The notes under the pieces are model-generated. The model was not told where the DNA came from, did not search any database, and worked only from the letters and a program-made list of their open reading frames with translations. A program made the position numbers and the translations under genes. From contig JACZIY010000315.1 in NCBI GenBank assembly GCA_014860845.1, forward strand, positions 1 through 22,877: DNA of 22,877 nucleotides, in the 5' to 3' direction. The number at the start of each line of letters is the position of its first letter. Position 1 is the first letter of the stretch. This DNA is from Anaerolineaceae bacterium. Its GTDB lineage: Bacteria > Chloroflexota > Anaerolineae > Anaerolineales > Anaerolineaceae. Shown piece by piece: positions 22,158-22,877 of this stretch.

Positions 22158-22877
22158 CTATAAAGTTTCAAACACTGAATCTAATTCGGAGTCTGGCACA
22201 TCAAAAACGACATTGTGAGGTGCCAACGGTTCTTCCCTCATATACTCTGGGATCCGATAATCTTTTGCCGTTTTCCCAGCAAGTCGGTTGAATTCCAGTT
22301 CATCCCGCAGAATATCTCTATACATGGCATCAAGGTCATTTTTATCCCAACCCCATCCATAAATACCATTGATCATGTCTGTCATGAGTTGTGGATCTGA
22401 GATAACCGGTGGTCTGGCGAATAGACACAAGCCGGTACTATCCAACATCGCAGAAATGATCTGTAATTTGAGAGAAAGCTCCTTTTGTCCTTCAATGCCC
22501 AATGGATTGACCTCAGCACGGGCACCAAATGCATTACCTGCTGTGTGGTCTGCACCTTGCGGGGAAGTAGCATAGGTTACCCCATTACCTTTTAGACTGC
22601 GCGGATCATAACCCGGCATTGCCTGACCTAATGCGGCAGGTACTCTTCTGATGCCAAATACGTGACCAGCTGTTACTGCTCCATTTCCTATCACGCGACC
22701 TAAAGGTGTACCTTCTCCAACTTGTTTTAGCAGTTCAATTATGCCCTCTGTATCTCCAAATTGTCCCAAACCAGCTTCAAGCACGACACCCAAAGCTGCG
22801 CCTGTTTCGATGGTATCCAGACCATAATCATTGCACATGTAATTGAGACTTGCTACTTCATCCAGATTTCCAATCCC
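22158..22877 (-). CDS. Aldehyde:ferredoxin oxidoreductase family enzyme, C-terminal part (5' end outside window)
   Basis: The frame is open to the window edge, so the N-terminal cofactor-binding domain lies outside; 239 residues are seen. The visible part has YMCNDYGLDTIETG, matching the AOR family's CxxxGLDTIS motif with an iron-sulfur ligand Cys, and DSTGLCLFA, carrying the last cluster Cys. The family binds a tungsten or molybdenum bis-pterin and oxidises aldehydes (or reduces acids) with ferredoxin; relatives include BamB of class II benzoyl-CoA reductase. Which subfamily this is cannot be settled without the N-terminus. It heads the visible part of the importer operon. Confidence 0.9.
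   Translation of the reverse strand, partial: GIGNLDEVASLNYMCNDYGLDTIETGAALGVVLEAGLGQFGDTEGIIELLKQVGEGTPLGRVIGNGAVTAGHVFGIRRVPAALGQAMPGYDPRSLKGNGVTYATSPQGADHTAGNAFGARAEVNPLGIEGQKELSLKLQIISAMLDSTGLCLFARPPVISDPQLMTDMINGIYGWGWDKNDLDAMYRDILRDELEFNRLAGKTAKDYRIPEYMREEPLAPHNVVFDVPDSELDSVFETL

Overview
The window looks like the chromosome of a Chloroflexota bacterium, most likely class Anaerolineae. This is inferred from two ABC-importer lipoproteins with long Ala/Pro/Glu/Thr-rich linkers after the lipobox, moderate base composition, a tungsten/molybdenum aldehyde:ferredoxin oxidoreductase (AOR) with its MoaD/ThiS-like partner, a two-subunit class I fumarase, and a reductive-dehalogenase-like iron-sulfur protein. 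No rRNA, tRNA, CRISPR array or complete insertion sequence was seen.

Left part (1-11.9 kb). A malic enzyme (3' part only) and the two fumarase subunits form a plus-strand C4-acid operon, converging on an IclR regulator. A minus-strand block follows: a ribose-type ABC importer (binding lipoprotein, double ATPase, permease) and two tandem esterase-like alpha/beta hydrolases. A LysR regulator is divergent from it. Next comes a plus-strand pair, an HTH-CBS-CBS-ACT-like regulator and a membrane-anchored methyltransferase. The regulator has a clear sigma70-type promoter with two copies of a palindromic operator.

Right part (11.9-22.9 kb, all minus strand). Transcription runs from AOR and MoaD/ThiS, through a complete branched-chain-amino-acid-type (HAAT) importer (LivG, LivF, LivH, LivM and binding lipoprotein), to a cytoplasmic RdhA-like reductive dehalogenase homologue. 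After a 515-base interval with a broken 59-codon gene comes a second run: a GalB-like 4-oxalomesaconate hydratase (PIG-L fold), an RraA/GalC-type aldolase, an extradiol-type (homoprotocatechuate 2,3-dioxygenase-like) VOC enzyme, a 5-carboxymethyl-2-hydroxymuconate isomerase-like tautomerase and a SnoaL-like protein. A bidirectional terminator ends the run.

Reading the parts together (inference): the right half could import a substituted, perhaps halogenated, aromatic acid, remove a substituent reductively in the cytoplasm, open the ring by meta-cleavage and end in pyruvate plus oxaloacetate, which malic enzyme and fumarase could process. An RdhA-like protein beside an importer and meta-cleavage genes, without Tat signal or membrane anchor, is the most interesting signal here. 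No substrate can be assigned from sequence alone.
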